From: Cladocopium goreaui
Taxonomy: Eukaryota > Sar > Dinophyceae > Suessiales > Symbiodiniaceae
Assembly (NCBI GenBank): GCA_947184155.2
Contig: CAMXCT020001002.1
Location: 516,013-580,012 of the forward strand
Length of the DNA: 64,000 bases
Reading direction: 5' to 3'
Shown here: positions 10,884-20,529 of the stretch, piece by piece
Layout of the letters: every line of letters starts with the position of its first letter
Position numbering within the stretch: position 1 is the stretch's first letter
Made by a program: the position numbers and the translations under genes
Notes under the pieces: model-generated
What the model was told of the DNA's origin: nothing
Database searches by the model: none
The model's input: only the letters and a program-made list of their open reading frames with translations

Positions 10884-10995
10884 GACATGAAGTTGACAAC
10901 AAACCAAAACACGCGTGAAAGGAAGGCGCTATATAAACTGCGCTGTCACAAATCTACAAACTTAAGTGAGGCTATCGCCGCGGTAAGAATAACAA
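10884..10995 (+). repeat. Direct repeat with TATA-like box, copy 1
   Basis: This stretch matches 11,872-11,990 closely: ACATGAAGTTGACAA, AAACCAAAACAC, GAAAGGAAGGCGC, then a TATATAAA box, and AAATCTACAAACTTAAGTGA, ending in GGTAAGAATAACAA. The copies are about 1 kb apart. They may be LTR pieces or a duplicated promoter. Confidence 0.6.
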
Positions 10996-11871
10996 CAAAT
11001 ATACACAGTGAATATTATACATATAATATATTATATATATATATTCAACTGTGCAGTGCAATTGGACTGAACTCGGCTGTTTCTTTTTTACCACAGCTCA
11101 CGGCTGCAAGATCGGGGAAGTTCAACTGGTCTTCTGGTATTTTCCTGTTTGGAAAATTTTGTCAACAACTTGAACAGTCCTTGGACTCATTCCACAGCAC
11201 TTCGCTTTTTCAAAGACAACGTAAGTCTTCTATGCGCTTTGTATTTGCGTCTCTCATGTTTGTTTAACAAACAAAACTCTGTCTCCCCGTTGACGCACAC
11301 GGTAAAAAGTGTTGAATCCGGAAACACTTTGACAGTTTTTGGGTTTTGGGTGGGAGGGACAAAAACTGGAAAAAGGGTTTCAAATCCCTCCGCACCCGCC
11401 CTTGACTTGTAAAAATCCGAACATAACATTGATCAACGTGATCAACAACATGTTTTGAAACTGTCCTGCAACAGTAAGAAAACATTACAACCTTATACCT
11501 TTGGCCTTGGCTTCACAAAGGTGTCAACATGTAAAAATGCGCCTCAAAAACATTCAGCACGTCGCATGAGTTATGATTCCTTGGTTTCTAACACTGCTCG
11601 GCAAAAGCCTAACATAAAGTGCCCCAACCGAAAGTGCTTCGGTTGAGGCACTTTGTCGGGAATTCAAACAAGTTATAATTCCTTGAGACAACTTGTCGAA
11701 ACGTTTTCACCATTTTTTTAAGCAGGCGTTCTTAAAAACAAACTCAAGTTGTTTGGAACAACAAGCCAAAGTGTTTTGGTTAGACAGAAAGTTGTCAAAC
11801 AACTTTCAAGAGGGGCAACTTCTTTTGTCATAATTCATCATGAGTTTTCAACTCAAGTATTGCTTACGACA

Positions 11872-11990
11872 TGAAGTTGACAAGAAACCAAAACACACGT
11901 GAAAGGAAGGCGCTATATAAACTGCCTAGTTTCAAACGCGCTGTAACAAATCTACAAACTTAAGTGAGGCTATCGCCACGGTAAGAATAA
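11872..11990 (+). repeat. Direct repeat with TATA-like box, copy 2
   Basis: Second copy of the 10,884-10,995 repeat, in the same orientation. It has a short insertion (CTAGTTTCAAACG) after the TATATAAACTGC box and a few substitutions. It lies just before the long 9-bp repeat array. Confidence 0.6.
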
Positions 11991-12185
11991 CAATTAAAGG
12001 ACCGGATAACCCCACAAGTCAACTTCTTCCAATAATGAGCTTCAAAGGTTGTAGCGGGGTCGGGGAAGGAAGGAAAGGCAAAGGATGTGGTGAAGGATCG
12101 AGAAGTTAAAACAGTTGTGTGTGACAAAGTGGAATGTGAAAGAGGGTGTGTGACAAAGCAAGAAGGTGTGTGAAAAGATAGTAAT

Positions 12186-13979
12186 GTATGTATGTATGTA
12201 TGTATGCGATGTATGCGATGTATGCGATGTATGCGATGTATGCGATGTATGCGATGTATGCGATGTATGCGATGTATGCGATGCATGCAATGCATGCAAT
12301 GCATGCAATGCATGCAATGCATGCAATGCATGCAATGCATGCAATGCATGCAATGCATGCAATGCATGCAATGCATGCAATGCATGCAATGCATGCAATG
12401 CATGCAATTGCATGTATGCAATGTATGCAATGTATGCAATGTATGCAATGTATGCAATGTATGCAATGTATGCAATGTATGCAATGTATGCAATGTATGC
12501 AAGTATGTATGCAATGTATGCAATGTATGCAATGTATGCAATGTATGCAATGTATGCAATGTATGCAATGTATGCAATGTATGCAATGTATGCAATGTAT
12601 GCAATGATGTGTATGCAATGTATGCAATGTGATATGCGATGTATGCGATGTATGCGATGTATGCGATGTATGCGATGTATGCGATGTATGCGATGTATGC
12701 GATGTATGCGATGTATGCGATGTATGCGATGTATGCGATGTATGCGATGTATGCGATGTATGCGATGTATGCGATGTATGCGATGTATGCGATGTATGTA
12801 TGCAATGTATGCAATGTATGCAATGTATGCAATGTATGCAATGTATGCAATGTATGCAATGTATGCAATGTATGCAATGTATGCAATGTATGCAATGTAT
12901 GCAATGTATGCAATGTATGCAATGTGTGCAATGTGTGCAATGTGTGCAATGTATGCAATGTATGCAATGTATGCAATGTATGCAATGTATGCAATGTATG
13001 CAATGTATGCAATGTATGCACTGTATGCAATGTATGCAATGTATGCAATGTATGCAATGTATGCAATGTATGCAATGTATGCAATGTATGCAATGTATGC
13101 AATGTATGCAATGTATGCAATGTATGCAATGTATGCAATGTATGCAATGTATGCAATGTATGCAATGTATGCAATGTATGCAATGTATGCAATGTATGCA
13201 ATGTATGCAATGTATGTGTATGCAATGTATGGAATGTATGCAATGTATGCAATGTATGCAATGTATGCAATGTATGCAATGTATGCAATGTATGCAATGT
13301 ATGCAATGTATGCAATGTATGCAATGGATGCAATGTATGCAATGTATGCAATGTATGCAATGTATGGAATGTATGCAATGTATGCAATGTATGCAATGTA
13401 TGCAATTGATTATGCAATGATGCAATGTATGCAATGTGTGCATGTATGCAATGTATGCAAGTATGCAATGTATGCAAGTATTGCAATGTAGCAATGTATG
13501 CAATGTATGCAATGTATGGTATGTATGCAATGTATGGTATGTATGGTATGTATGCAATGTATGGTATGTATGGTATGTATGCAATGTATGGTATGTATGC
13601 AATGTATGGTATGTATGGTATGTATGGTATGTATGGTATGTATGGTATGTATGGTATGTATGGTATGTATGGTATGTATGGTATGTATGGTATGTATGGT
13701 ATGTATGGTATGTATGGTATGTATGGTATGTATGGTATGTATGGTATGTATGGTATGTATGGTATGTATGGTATGTATGGTATGTATGGTATGTATGGTA
13801 TGTATGGTATGTATGGTATGTATGGTATGTATGGTATGTATGGATGGTATTGTATGGTATGTATGATGGTATGTAGCAATGTATGGTATGTATGGTATGT
13901 ATGGTATGTATGGTATGTATGGTATGTATGGTATGTATGGTATGTATGGTATGTATGGTATGTATGTATGGTATGTATG

Positions 13980-14010
<31 letters not shown>
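12186..14010 (+). repeat. 1.8 kb array of 9-bp repeats flanked by TATG tetramers
   Basis: The array is built of homogeneous blocks: TATG tetramers (12,186-12,206); GATGTATGC (to about 12,280); AATGCATGC (to about 12,408); AATGTATGC (to about 12,605); GATGTATGC (about 12,635-12,798); AATGTATGC (about 12,800-13,405); a mixed stretch; GGTATGTAT (about 13,515-13,970); and TATG tetramers again to the end. Because the unit is nine bases, all frames stay open and produce long but meaningless ORFs of His, Tyr, Cys and Met repeats. The block order suggests successive expansions of single variants. Confidence 0.95.
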
Positions 14011-14555
14011 TATGTAGAGTAAGTTGTTTGTGAGTAGGTTGTTTGTGAGTAAGTTGCTCCGCTTGCTTCGAGTTCCAGGCTCTGCTATCAAAGCGATGGT
14101 GTGCTCACCATACTTCCGCTGACCAAAGTAATGTTCTACACTCTTTCGGGCGCAGCCGCAAATTTTGCGAACTCTTTCTGCATGCCCTGTGGCTGGTAAT
14201 CATACCTGGCATATAGTCAGGATCAACTGCTAATCCTCCGGCGTTACTAGGAGAGCCATCCTGTGGGGTTCTTCGTTTTGTTTGTATGCATGTATGTATG
14301 GATGTGTGTATGTATGTAGGTATGTACGTATGTATGTGTATGTGTCTGACAAAGTTGCGTGTGAAAGATGCTGCGCGTGAAAGATGATGTGTGTGTGCGC
14401 AACAGTGCAGACCATTTTTTTCGCCAGCGCTGCAATACCGCGGACCTGGAATGAGCTGAACGATTTTTTTTCCGTACGTGACCGGAAGCCGCCCTCAAGG
14501 TGACCACCTCGAGCCAACCGCAAGGTCACCTCGCGGTGACCTGCGGCATCATTGG
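14011..14555. other. Flank with degenerate TATG repeats, no gene
   Basis: No gene supported. At 14,283-14,345 an imperfect (TATG)n run recurs, followed by GACAAAG and GTGTGAAAGATG motifs that resemble the left flank of the 9-bp array at about 12,120-12,180. This could be an old edge of the same array. Confidence 0.4.
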
Positions 14556-14764
14556 CGTTCAAGGTGAACCACACCGGTGTTTAAGGTGTACCACACCCCT
14601 GGTGTTTAAGGTGAACCATACCGGTGTTTGAGGTGTACCACACCCCTGGTGTTTAAGGTGAACCACACCAGTGTTTAAGGTGTACCACATCCCTTGTGTT
14701 TAAGGTGAACCACACCAGTGTTTAAAGTGTACCACCACCACGGTGTTTAAGATGAACCACACCA
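14556..14764 (-). repeat. 47-bp minisatellite, inverted orientation copy
   Basis: About four to five diverged units of the family found at 17.1 kb and in every A module, here in reverse orientation (GGTGTTTAAGGTGAACCACA and GGTGTTTAAGGTGTACCACA alternate). Each unit contains the palindrome ACACCGGTGT. With the copy at 17,078-17,505 it forms an inverted pair around 2.3 kb. Confidence 0.9.
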
Positions 14765-14837
14765 CAGGGCCTCGAAACTTGGCGCTCCCAGCGTTGCTCC
14801 TCCACGCCTCCGCGGCAAGAGTGGAAAGCAAAAGCCT

Positions 14838-15118
14838 TGAAATTAGGTTGGTGGAAATATGGGGCCGGGTGTGTGGGAAAATGATGTGGAGGAGCAATAC
14901 GAGTCCTCCAGGCATTCCGCCAATCTAATGACTCCTCCACCCTGTTTTAAATATATACTACTATATATTCCAGGAAGAGGACTCCTCCACGATATGGGCA
15001 CACTGCATCTGCTGCATCCGTGTTTCTGTGATAGTCTAAGAGGGAAAGGGGTTGGCATGGCCGCATCAAACTGCGGCACACGCAGTGCTTTCTGGACCCC
15101 GCAAAGGGGGCCCCCGCT
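14838..15118 (+). repeat. Direct duplication, copy 1
   Basis: From CTTGAAATTAGGTTGGTGGA through TATGGGGCCGGGTGTGTGGG and the pair GGAGGAGCAATACGAGTCC / GGACTCCTCC, this stretch is repeated at 15,349-15,595 with small differences. It ends in a GC-rich stretch reading SAFW-TPQRGPP, a peptide signature that also appears near 15,760. Confidence 0.8.
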
Positions 15119-15348
15119 TGCGCTTGAACAAAACCCAACTTTGATTTACTTGCGTAATGTAAAGAGCTTCGTGTTTCGAGCAGGTTCCACACTGCCAAAA
15201 AGGGATTGCCATGCGCTACCGCTTTTCGCTTTGGCCATTTCGAGGCTGTTTCAATTTCTATTTTAATAGCAGGCGAGACCAAAAACGGCCGCGCTAAATC
15301 CATGCGTTGGCGCGTGTGGCAATCCTGTTTTTGGGGTTGCGACATGAC
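15119..15348 (-). repeat. Dispersed 360-bp repeat, partial inverted copy
   Basis: On the minus strand this matches the tandem 360-bp units at 56,190-56,973: GTGGAACCTGCTCGAAACAC, GAAGCTCTTTACATTACGCA, then GTTGGGTTTTGTTCAAG. It sits between the two copies of the direct duplication. Confidence 0.75.
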
Positions 15349-15595
15349 GCTTGAAATTAGGTTGGTGGAAATATGGGGCCGGGTGTGTGGGAAAATGATC
15401 GTGGAGGAGCAATACGAGTCCTCCAGGCATTCCGCCAATCAATGACTCCTCCACCCTGTTTTAAATACATACTACCATATATCCAAGGAGAGGCTCCTCC
15501 ACGATATGGACACACTGCATCCGCGTTGCTGTGACAGGAGTCTAAGAGGGAAAGGGGTTGGCATGGCTGCATCAAGCTGCGGCACACCACAACTC
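15349..15595 (+). repeat. Direct duplication, copy 2
   Basis: Second copy of 14,838-15,118. It differs by a few substitutions and small indels, and its final GC-rich part lies further on (about 15,755-15,805). Confidence 0.8.
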
Positions 15596-15890
15596 AAATG
15601 TCAAGTGTTAACTTCGGTCTTTTCTCCATCTCTTCATGGAGCAATGCCTGGGGTCAATCACGCTCCAAGACAAACATGAAAATGGATGAGCACGTCCCAA
15701 CGAGTCAAATGCTGAACCCAGGAAGAAAGTGAGCGACATCACTTGTGGCCGTGGAAGCCGTAGTGCTTTCTGGATCCCGCAAAGGGGGCCCCCTCAATGG
15801 CTTGAAGTCAGCTTGAAGTTCCTTTTGATGTTATTCCGAGGTTACGTTCAGGTTTGCTTGGAAGTCAGCTTGGAGTTTGTCTTTAGGAGC
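15596..15890. other. Gene-free stretch
   Basis: No gene seen. A GC-rich hairpin-like segment (about 15,770-15,795, CCCGCAAAGGGGGCCCCC) resembles that at about 15,095-15,117. Confidence 0.3.
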
Positions 15891-16015
15891 CTTTTTTTTC
15901 CGTCCAACGCCATGTGCCTTCCGCCAGGTCGTTCAACAGCTAGACAAGCCTGTTGCAAATGAGATTAATTATTGAATTCACGCAGGGACCGATGCTGTAG
16001 TGGCCGCAAAAGTAA
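15891..16015 (-). repeat. Dispersed A-tailed repeat (GGCGTTGGACGG family)
   Basis: On the minus strand this reads TTTACTTTTGCGGCCACTAC ... GAACGACCTGGCGGAAG ... GGCGTTGGACGG and an A tail. Related copies lie at 60,108-60,236 and 61,560-61,677 (plus) and 58,196-58,290 (minus). The A tail and dispersal suggest retroposition. Confidence 0.7.
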
Positions 16016-16318
16016 ACTGGGAGTTTGTCTTTGGGAGCTGGAGCGCACCTAGAGGTCAGCATTTTGCAGCAGTCCGTTCACTCCGTTGATTTCGATTCGC
16101 CGGTGTGACCTCTGTTTTCGCAGGTTCACAATTTAGACAGACAAGCGATTTGTTTTGCATTTGGATCTGGGTGCCATGGCTCCAAAGCGCAGCAATGCCC
16201 AGCAGGATGCCTGGGACCCAGGTGAAAAACGTTCATTTAGACAAAGCCACTTTCCGGGTTGATACTGGCTAGTGGAAACGGACCCCCAGCATGGGCCCCC
16301 CTCAGTACTACGTGACAA

Positions 16319-16470
16319 TTACGCCTTTCCTACAGCCACGAATCCAACGATGATGACATAGAGGAAAGCAACCTTTGCCGCTTGTTTTGCCGCCTTCTTA
16401 GCATTGTCCTTCTCTTCTTTTGCTTTCTTCAGCTCATCACAGAGCAGCGCCTGCCCATTTTTGCGGGTCA
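16319..16470 (-). pseudogene. Remnant with charged coiled coil and membrane helix
   Basis: The minus frame reads DELKKAKEEKDNAKKAAKQA and then a hydrophobic run (VAFLYVIIVGFVAVG), ending in GKA and TAA at about 16,319. No clear start was found and the upstream frame changes. It looks like the last exon or a decayed end of a small membrane-anchored coiled-coil protein. The product is not recognised. Confidence 0.35.
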
Positions 16471-16876
16471 GATTTGAAGTCTTCAAACTTGCTTCTCAAC
16501 TGGCTTCGCCTACGAGGGCCTCCCCAGTAATATATGCAATATGGTGGAACCAGTAAGATTTCATTGGCTGCCCCTCTTATGTTGTAACAAAATCGCACGC
16601 ATGAAGCCTCTTTGTGAAGAAGCATCGCGAACCGACACCTATTTGAATGTCCATGATGCCTGTGTGTTCTATGGGGTTTTTCTTGCTCTCATTTGCATGT
16701 CGTCGGTCTTGGTTGTTTGTGAAGCGCCGCGCGCGCTTGCTCAAGGCAAGACATGGTTCGTTTCCACTGAAGGATTGCTTTCTCCTAATATACCACCAAG
16801 CAATGGACCCTTACACAGACCGCAAGTCACTTCTAGTTACAATTGTTTTGCGTCAGAATGTTCTGTCGTACTGCAG

Positions 16877-16993
16877 GCGGCAAAGGGGTTATCAAAAGAA
16901 GACATACAGCTTTTGCTGACAGCCAAGGAAGCAGACAAGGTGACTAGAAGCTGGAGGGCGTTCATGTTGCCTTGGGTTCATGTGTGCCTTTGA
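16877..16993 (+). pseudogene. Exon-like ORF related to module A (AAK-LS-DL exon)
   Basis: After a CTGCAG acceptor-like site the plus strand encodes AAKGLSKEDIQLLLTAKEAD, closely similar to AAKMLSTADLKLLVEAKEAG at the same place in each A module (24,833, 34,998, 43,269, 51,462). The peptide ends at a TGA near 16,993. No donor or upstream exon could be fixed. It is probably a decayed relative of an A-module exon. Confidence 0.5.
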
Positions 16994-16999
16994 GTGACT

Positions 17000-17077
17000 G
17001 CTAGGTGCAGGTTTGAGGATCGTAGGCGGAGCTTGCAGGGTTGCAGGTGGGGTGTACCTTACACACCGCGGTGGTGG
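17000..17077 (+). repeat. Flank shared with the A-module minisatellite
   Basis: GGTTTGAGGATCGTAGGCGG, GCTTGCAGGGTTGCAGGTGG and GGTGTACCTTACACACCG match the sequence before the minisatellite in every A module (for example about 23,873-23,940). The minisatellite and its flank are thus a dispersed unit. Confidence 0.75.
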
Positions 17078-17505
17078 TACACCTTAAACACTGGTGTGGT
17101 TTACCTTAAACACCGTGGTGGTGGTACACCTTAAACATTGCTGTGGTTCACCTTAAACACCGCGGTGGTGGTACACCTTAAACACCGGTGTGGTTCACCT
17201 TCCAACACCAGGGGTGTGGTACACCTTAAACACCGGTGTGGTTCACCAAAAACACCAGGGGTGTGGTACACCTTAAACACCGGTGTGGTTCACCTTAAAC
17301 ATCAGGGGTGTGGACACCTTAAACACCGGTGTGGTTCACCTTAAACACCAGGGGTGTGGTACACCTTAAACACCGGTGTGGTTCACCTTAAACACCAGGG
17401 ATGTGGTACACCTTAAACACCGGTGTGGTTCACCTTAAACACCAGGGGTGTGGTACACCTTAAACACCGGTGTGGTTCACCTTAAACACCAGGGGTGTGG
17501 TACAC
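17078..17505 (+). repeat. 47-bp minisatellite, about nine units
   Basis: Alternating half-units TACACCTTAAACACCGGTGT and TTCACCTTAAACACCAGGGG. Every unit contains the 10-bp palindrome ACACCGGTGT and the near-palindrome ACACC-AGG-GGTGT, so cruciform formation is likely. Same orientation as in the A modules, opposite to 14,556-14,764. Confidence 0.95.
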
Positions 17506-17999
17506 TGTGTTGCAAACCGCGCGACGCAATCTTATTCTAGGTGAATCTATTTACTTACACAGCGACGCGTTTTGATGTGCCATTGCAAGTAGTAGGTTGG
17601 TTTGCATGTTTTCGGCCCTGGTTTGTTGATTTACGACATATCCCGCGTGTTTGCAACATGGCTTGTGCTTCGACCTTTGCTTGAGCATGCCTCTGCGCCT
17701 TGTGGGATTTTGGTTGGTCGCTGTGGGGTTCTGCCGAAGGAGGGTTTACTACAAGGCCACTGGGTTCGCGCAAGTAACTCGGAAGTTAGGCAACAGAAGG
17801 CAACACGCGATGCGATGGTGTTCCTTGTGGCGACTCTTTTTTGAAACAGCGATATGATGTGCATGTTCAACCTGAGTTGCAACCCTCGCAGCTTTTGCCA
17901 GTTTGGTGATTCTTTTTTTTCCCTCCGGTTTGGCCGATTCGCACTAGGCACGGTCCTTACAATTGAGTAAGCGGTGAAAAGCATTCAGAAAAAGGACAC
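17506..17999. other. Gene-free stretch
   Basis: Short open frames on both strands, none with a recognisable motif. No repeat seen. Confidence 0.3.
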
Positions 18000-19510
18000 G
18001 TGTGGTCCCTAAAATGCAGGCAAATCATCACATCAACACAAACCAAACACAAAAAACGCAACCAAAAACGACCCGCAAATCCCCCAGCCAGATTTGCGTT
18101 TCGCCAAGAAGCAAAACAGCGAAGCAACAAAGAACGGGGCCGGGCCCAAACAAACAACCAAACCAAACATTCAGTGATTTGCCAAGGATACAGTGACAGA
18201 AGTCACTGCATCGTCATCAAAAACATGCAAACTAATTAGGTACTGCAGAACGAAAAATATCGTGCACGATCACCCAGAATCTCATCGCCTGTAATCCGTT
18301 GCTGTTGCTCCATCACTCTGATAAGTAGGCAAATCAGGAATCGTGAATAGTACAATTCGTACCAGTTGCCAGTCTCATTATCACAGTTAATCATATGAAG
18401 AGAAGTGAAGTCGGAGTCCAGTCTCTGTAGTGAGATGCTGCCGCAGTGGTGATGTGACTTAATACCCCCCTCGCGGGGGGTAGGGATTGACAGCCTGTAG
18501 GTCATGCAGGACAAAGTGTGTAATTCACCACAGATGCTGTCAAATCGTAGGAAGCCAAGAGGACCTGAAAAGGTGCCAATGGCAAGCTGTAGCCACAAAA
18601 GAAATGGATGATCCTCTCCGTATAGTCTTTGCAGATGAATAAAATGCACTCATGCAGAGGGTAGGCTTAAGCAAGAAAGATTGCTACTAGCGAACTGTAC
18701 TCAATTGTGCCGCTCTCGCATGTCAGTCGTGCTCACGCCACAAACTTGAAAAGGTGACTAGGTGCGCTGTACCAGCACCAGATTGACAAGCAGAATTTAC
18801 AAGGTGTCATCGTCCCTGCGAAAGAAAACTGCTGCAAATCAGCTGTTCCAGAGGTTCGCAGTGCATCTCGCATAAGGCCACTCTCCCCTAGAGTAAGCCA
18901 GTAGCAGAATCACAACGTCCCATCAGCGCACCGATCCATGTGGGCAGGCTTTGCTGCACTAGGGCGCTCCAGACTGAACAGCAGGAAGCACCACTGGACA
19001 GCGCCAGTAGAGCTCACTGCAGTGCAGCCTGGTCCATGGCTCTACCGGGGATCTACCGCCCCTCCCTGAGAATACGCAGAAACAAAACAAAAAGAGAAGG
19101 GCCCTCCCCAGACAGCCAACGAAAAAGCCACAAGAATCAAACAGCCAAAAGCAAACAACAAGAACCAAAAAGAGGTAAAACGGAGAGGGGGGGACGGTGA
19201 CAAAAGTCTGCCCCACCGCAAACGAATTCCTAGGAGCTAAAGCTAAGACCAATATAGTAGGGTGAAATGACAGAGCACTGATGTAGGGCGGTAACCTCAG
19301 TATCCAGGCAGCAGGTTAACCAGAAGGCACCAATTTAAACAAGTCAATCAAAAAAAAGCCAAAGAGAACCCTGCCATCATGGGGGGAAGCAAACCACACA
19401 AGGGGGAGAGGCCAAGACAAAGCACACACAACGACACCGGCCACACAGAAGGAACGAGGAGAGGAGCCAGGAGGCAGCAGAGGACAGAGGGAGAGGGACA
19501 CACCCGCACC
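18000..19510 (-). repeat. Long dispersed T/G-rich repeat, minus copy
   Basis: On the minus strand the stretch carries, in order, a T/G-rich segment (19,510-19,080), a block GCCATGGACCAGGCTGC ... CAGTGGTGCT (about 19,060-18,940), GCAGGGACGATGACA (about 18,810), a C/G-run hairpin (about 18,460-18,490) and GCATGTTTTTGATGA ... ATTTGCGGGTCGT (about 18,230-18,060). The same blocks in the same order and spacing occur on the plus strand at 62,640-64,000. The copies are diverged. No coding frame is supported. Confidence 0.7.
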
Positions 19511-20529
19511 AGAAGGGGTACAATTGTGCCTTAGCGGAGTTCAAAGAAGGGGCCACGGATCATACAATGATGAATACCTCAGTGAGGGTGCACACAGCAC
19601 TCCAACAACACGGGAAACATGGTGGAGAGGGAAAGATCCCCACACAGGGACAAAGGCCTTTAATGCCATGAGACACAATGAAGAGGAGAAATCAATGCAC
19701 AGCAATCACTCCAAGCACGGAGGCAAAGCAACAAGGCCGTCGCCGGGAGCAACGATACCCCGAGGGAGGGACCAGTAAAACCTGGACCGAGGCGCCAAGT
19801 AGGAACATCCGAGGGGGAGTGAGGGTCACGTCAGGCAGGGAACAGTAACCTAAACTAAAAACAGACAGAAAGAGGCACCAACACCTAGTTTAGCTCTGCA
19901 TATGGTAAAATCTATAGATGAGTTAGTGAATTCAAGTGCCTTAGTTGGTGAAAAAGGGTGGGGGAGTGGGTGGCTCATAACGACGACATCTGGGGACAAC
20001 ACCAGCATCTTTACCCATCGATGATTGTCAGGCACAGACTGTGAAAAAGCGAATGCGTGCACAAGGCTTTCAACAAAGGCAACCTTAGTACAAGCTAAGC
20101 GCGCGACGGGACAAACATGGAGAGAACAGGTATTAACGGTGCCATGGGCACGATCTGTTAAGCTTACGCTGGCACCCGCACACAAAGCCAACTGTGGCTC
20201 ACAATTGCTGGCGAGATCTAGATTGGTTGGAGCCAGGCATGTGTCACATGAGGAACCTAACAATTATAAATGGGAAAGGTGTGTCTCCTGCTGCATACCA
20301 GTGCACCTGTCACGTCCTTGGACAGACACACTGGGTATGCACAGTTCACTGAAGTAGATGTGACAAATGAGCCTATTAGACACGAGAGTCATCTTCCACC
20401 ACCGTGATTGATGAAAACAAAACCAACTAATGGGTGAAAAACCAGAGTGAAACAGAAAAACGAGAAGAGGAGGGGGGAGGGGGGTGGACACACGGAGGAA
20501 AGTGTGAAAGTAGGGGGTTGAGCTGGGGG
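19511..20529. other. Gene-free stretch downstream of the helicase remnant
   Basis: No gene supported. The frames seen (for example 20,263-19,850 minus) are short and of random composition. A purine-rich run (about 20,450-20,515) lies just 3' of the helicase stop codon on the opposite strand. Confidence 0.3.

Larger units (their letters stand above)
10155..12185. other. Gene-free stretch with a TATA-containing direct repeat
   Basis: No protein gene is supported in this 2 kb. It contains the two direct-repeat copies listed separately, an AT-rich alternating run (about 11,018-11,044, TATA dinucleotides) and otherwise unremarkable sequence. It may be decayed LTR or leader sequence of the copia element. 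Confidence 0.35.

Noticed and set aside
11960..14091. Very long ORFs (up to 661 codons) of HTL, IPY, CMQ or AMY repeats on both strands
   Set aside because: They are produced by the 9-bp repeat, whose length is a multiple of three. No complexity, start context or domain.
14556..17505. CRISPR array
   Set aside because: Units are contiguous and nearly identical, with no unique spacers and no cas genes. They are minisatellites.
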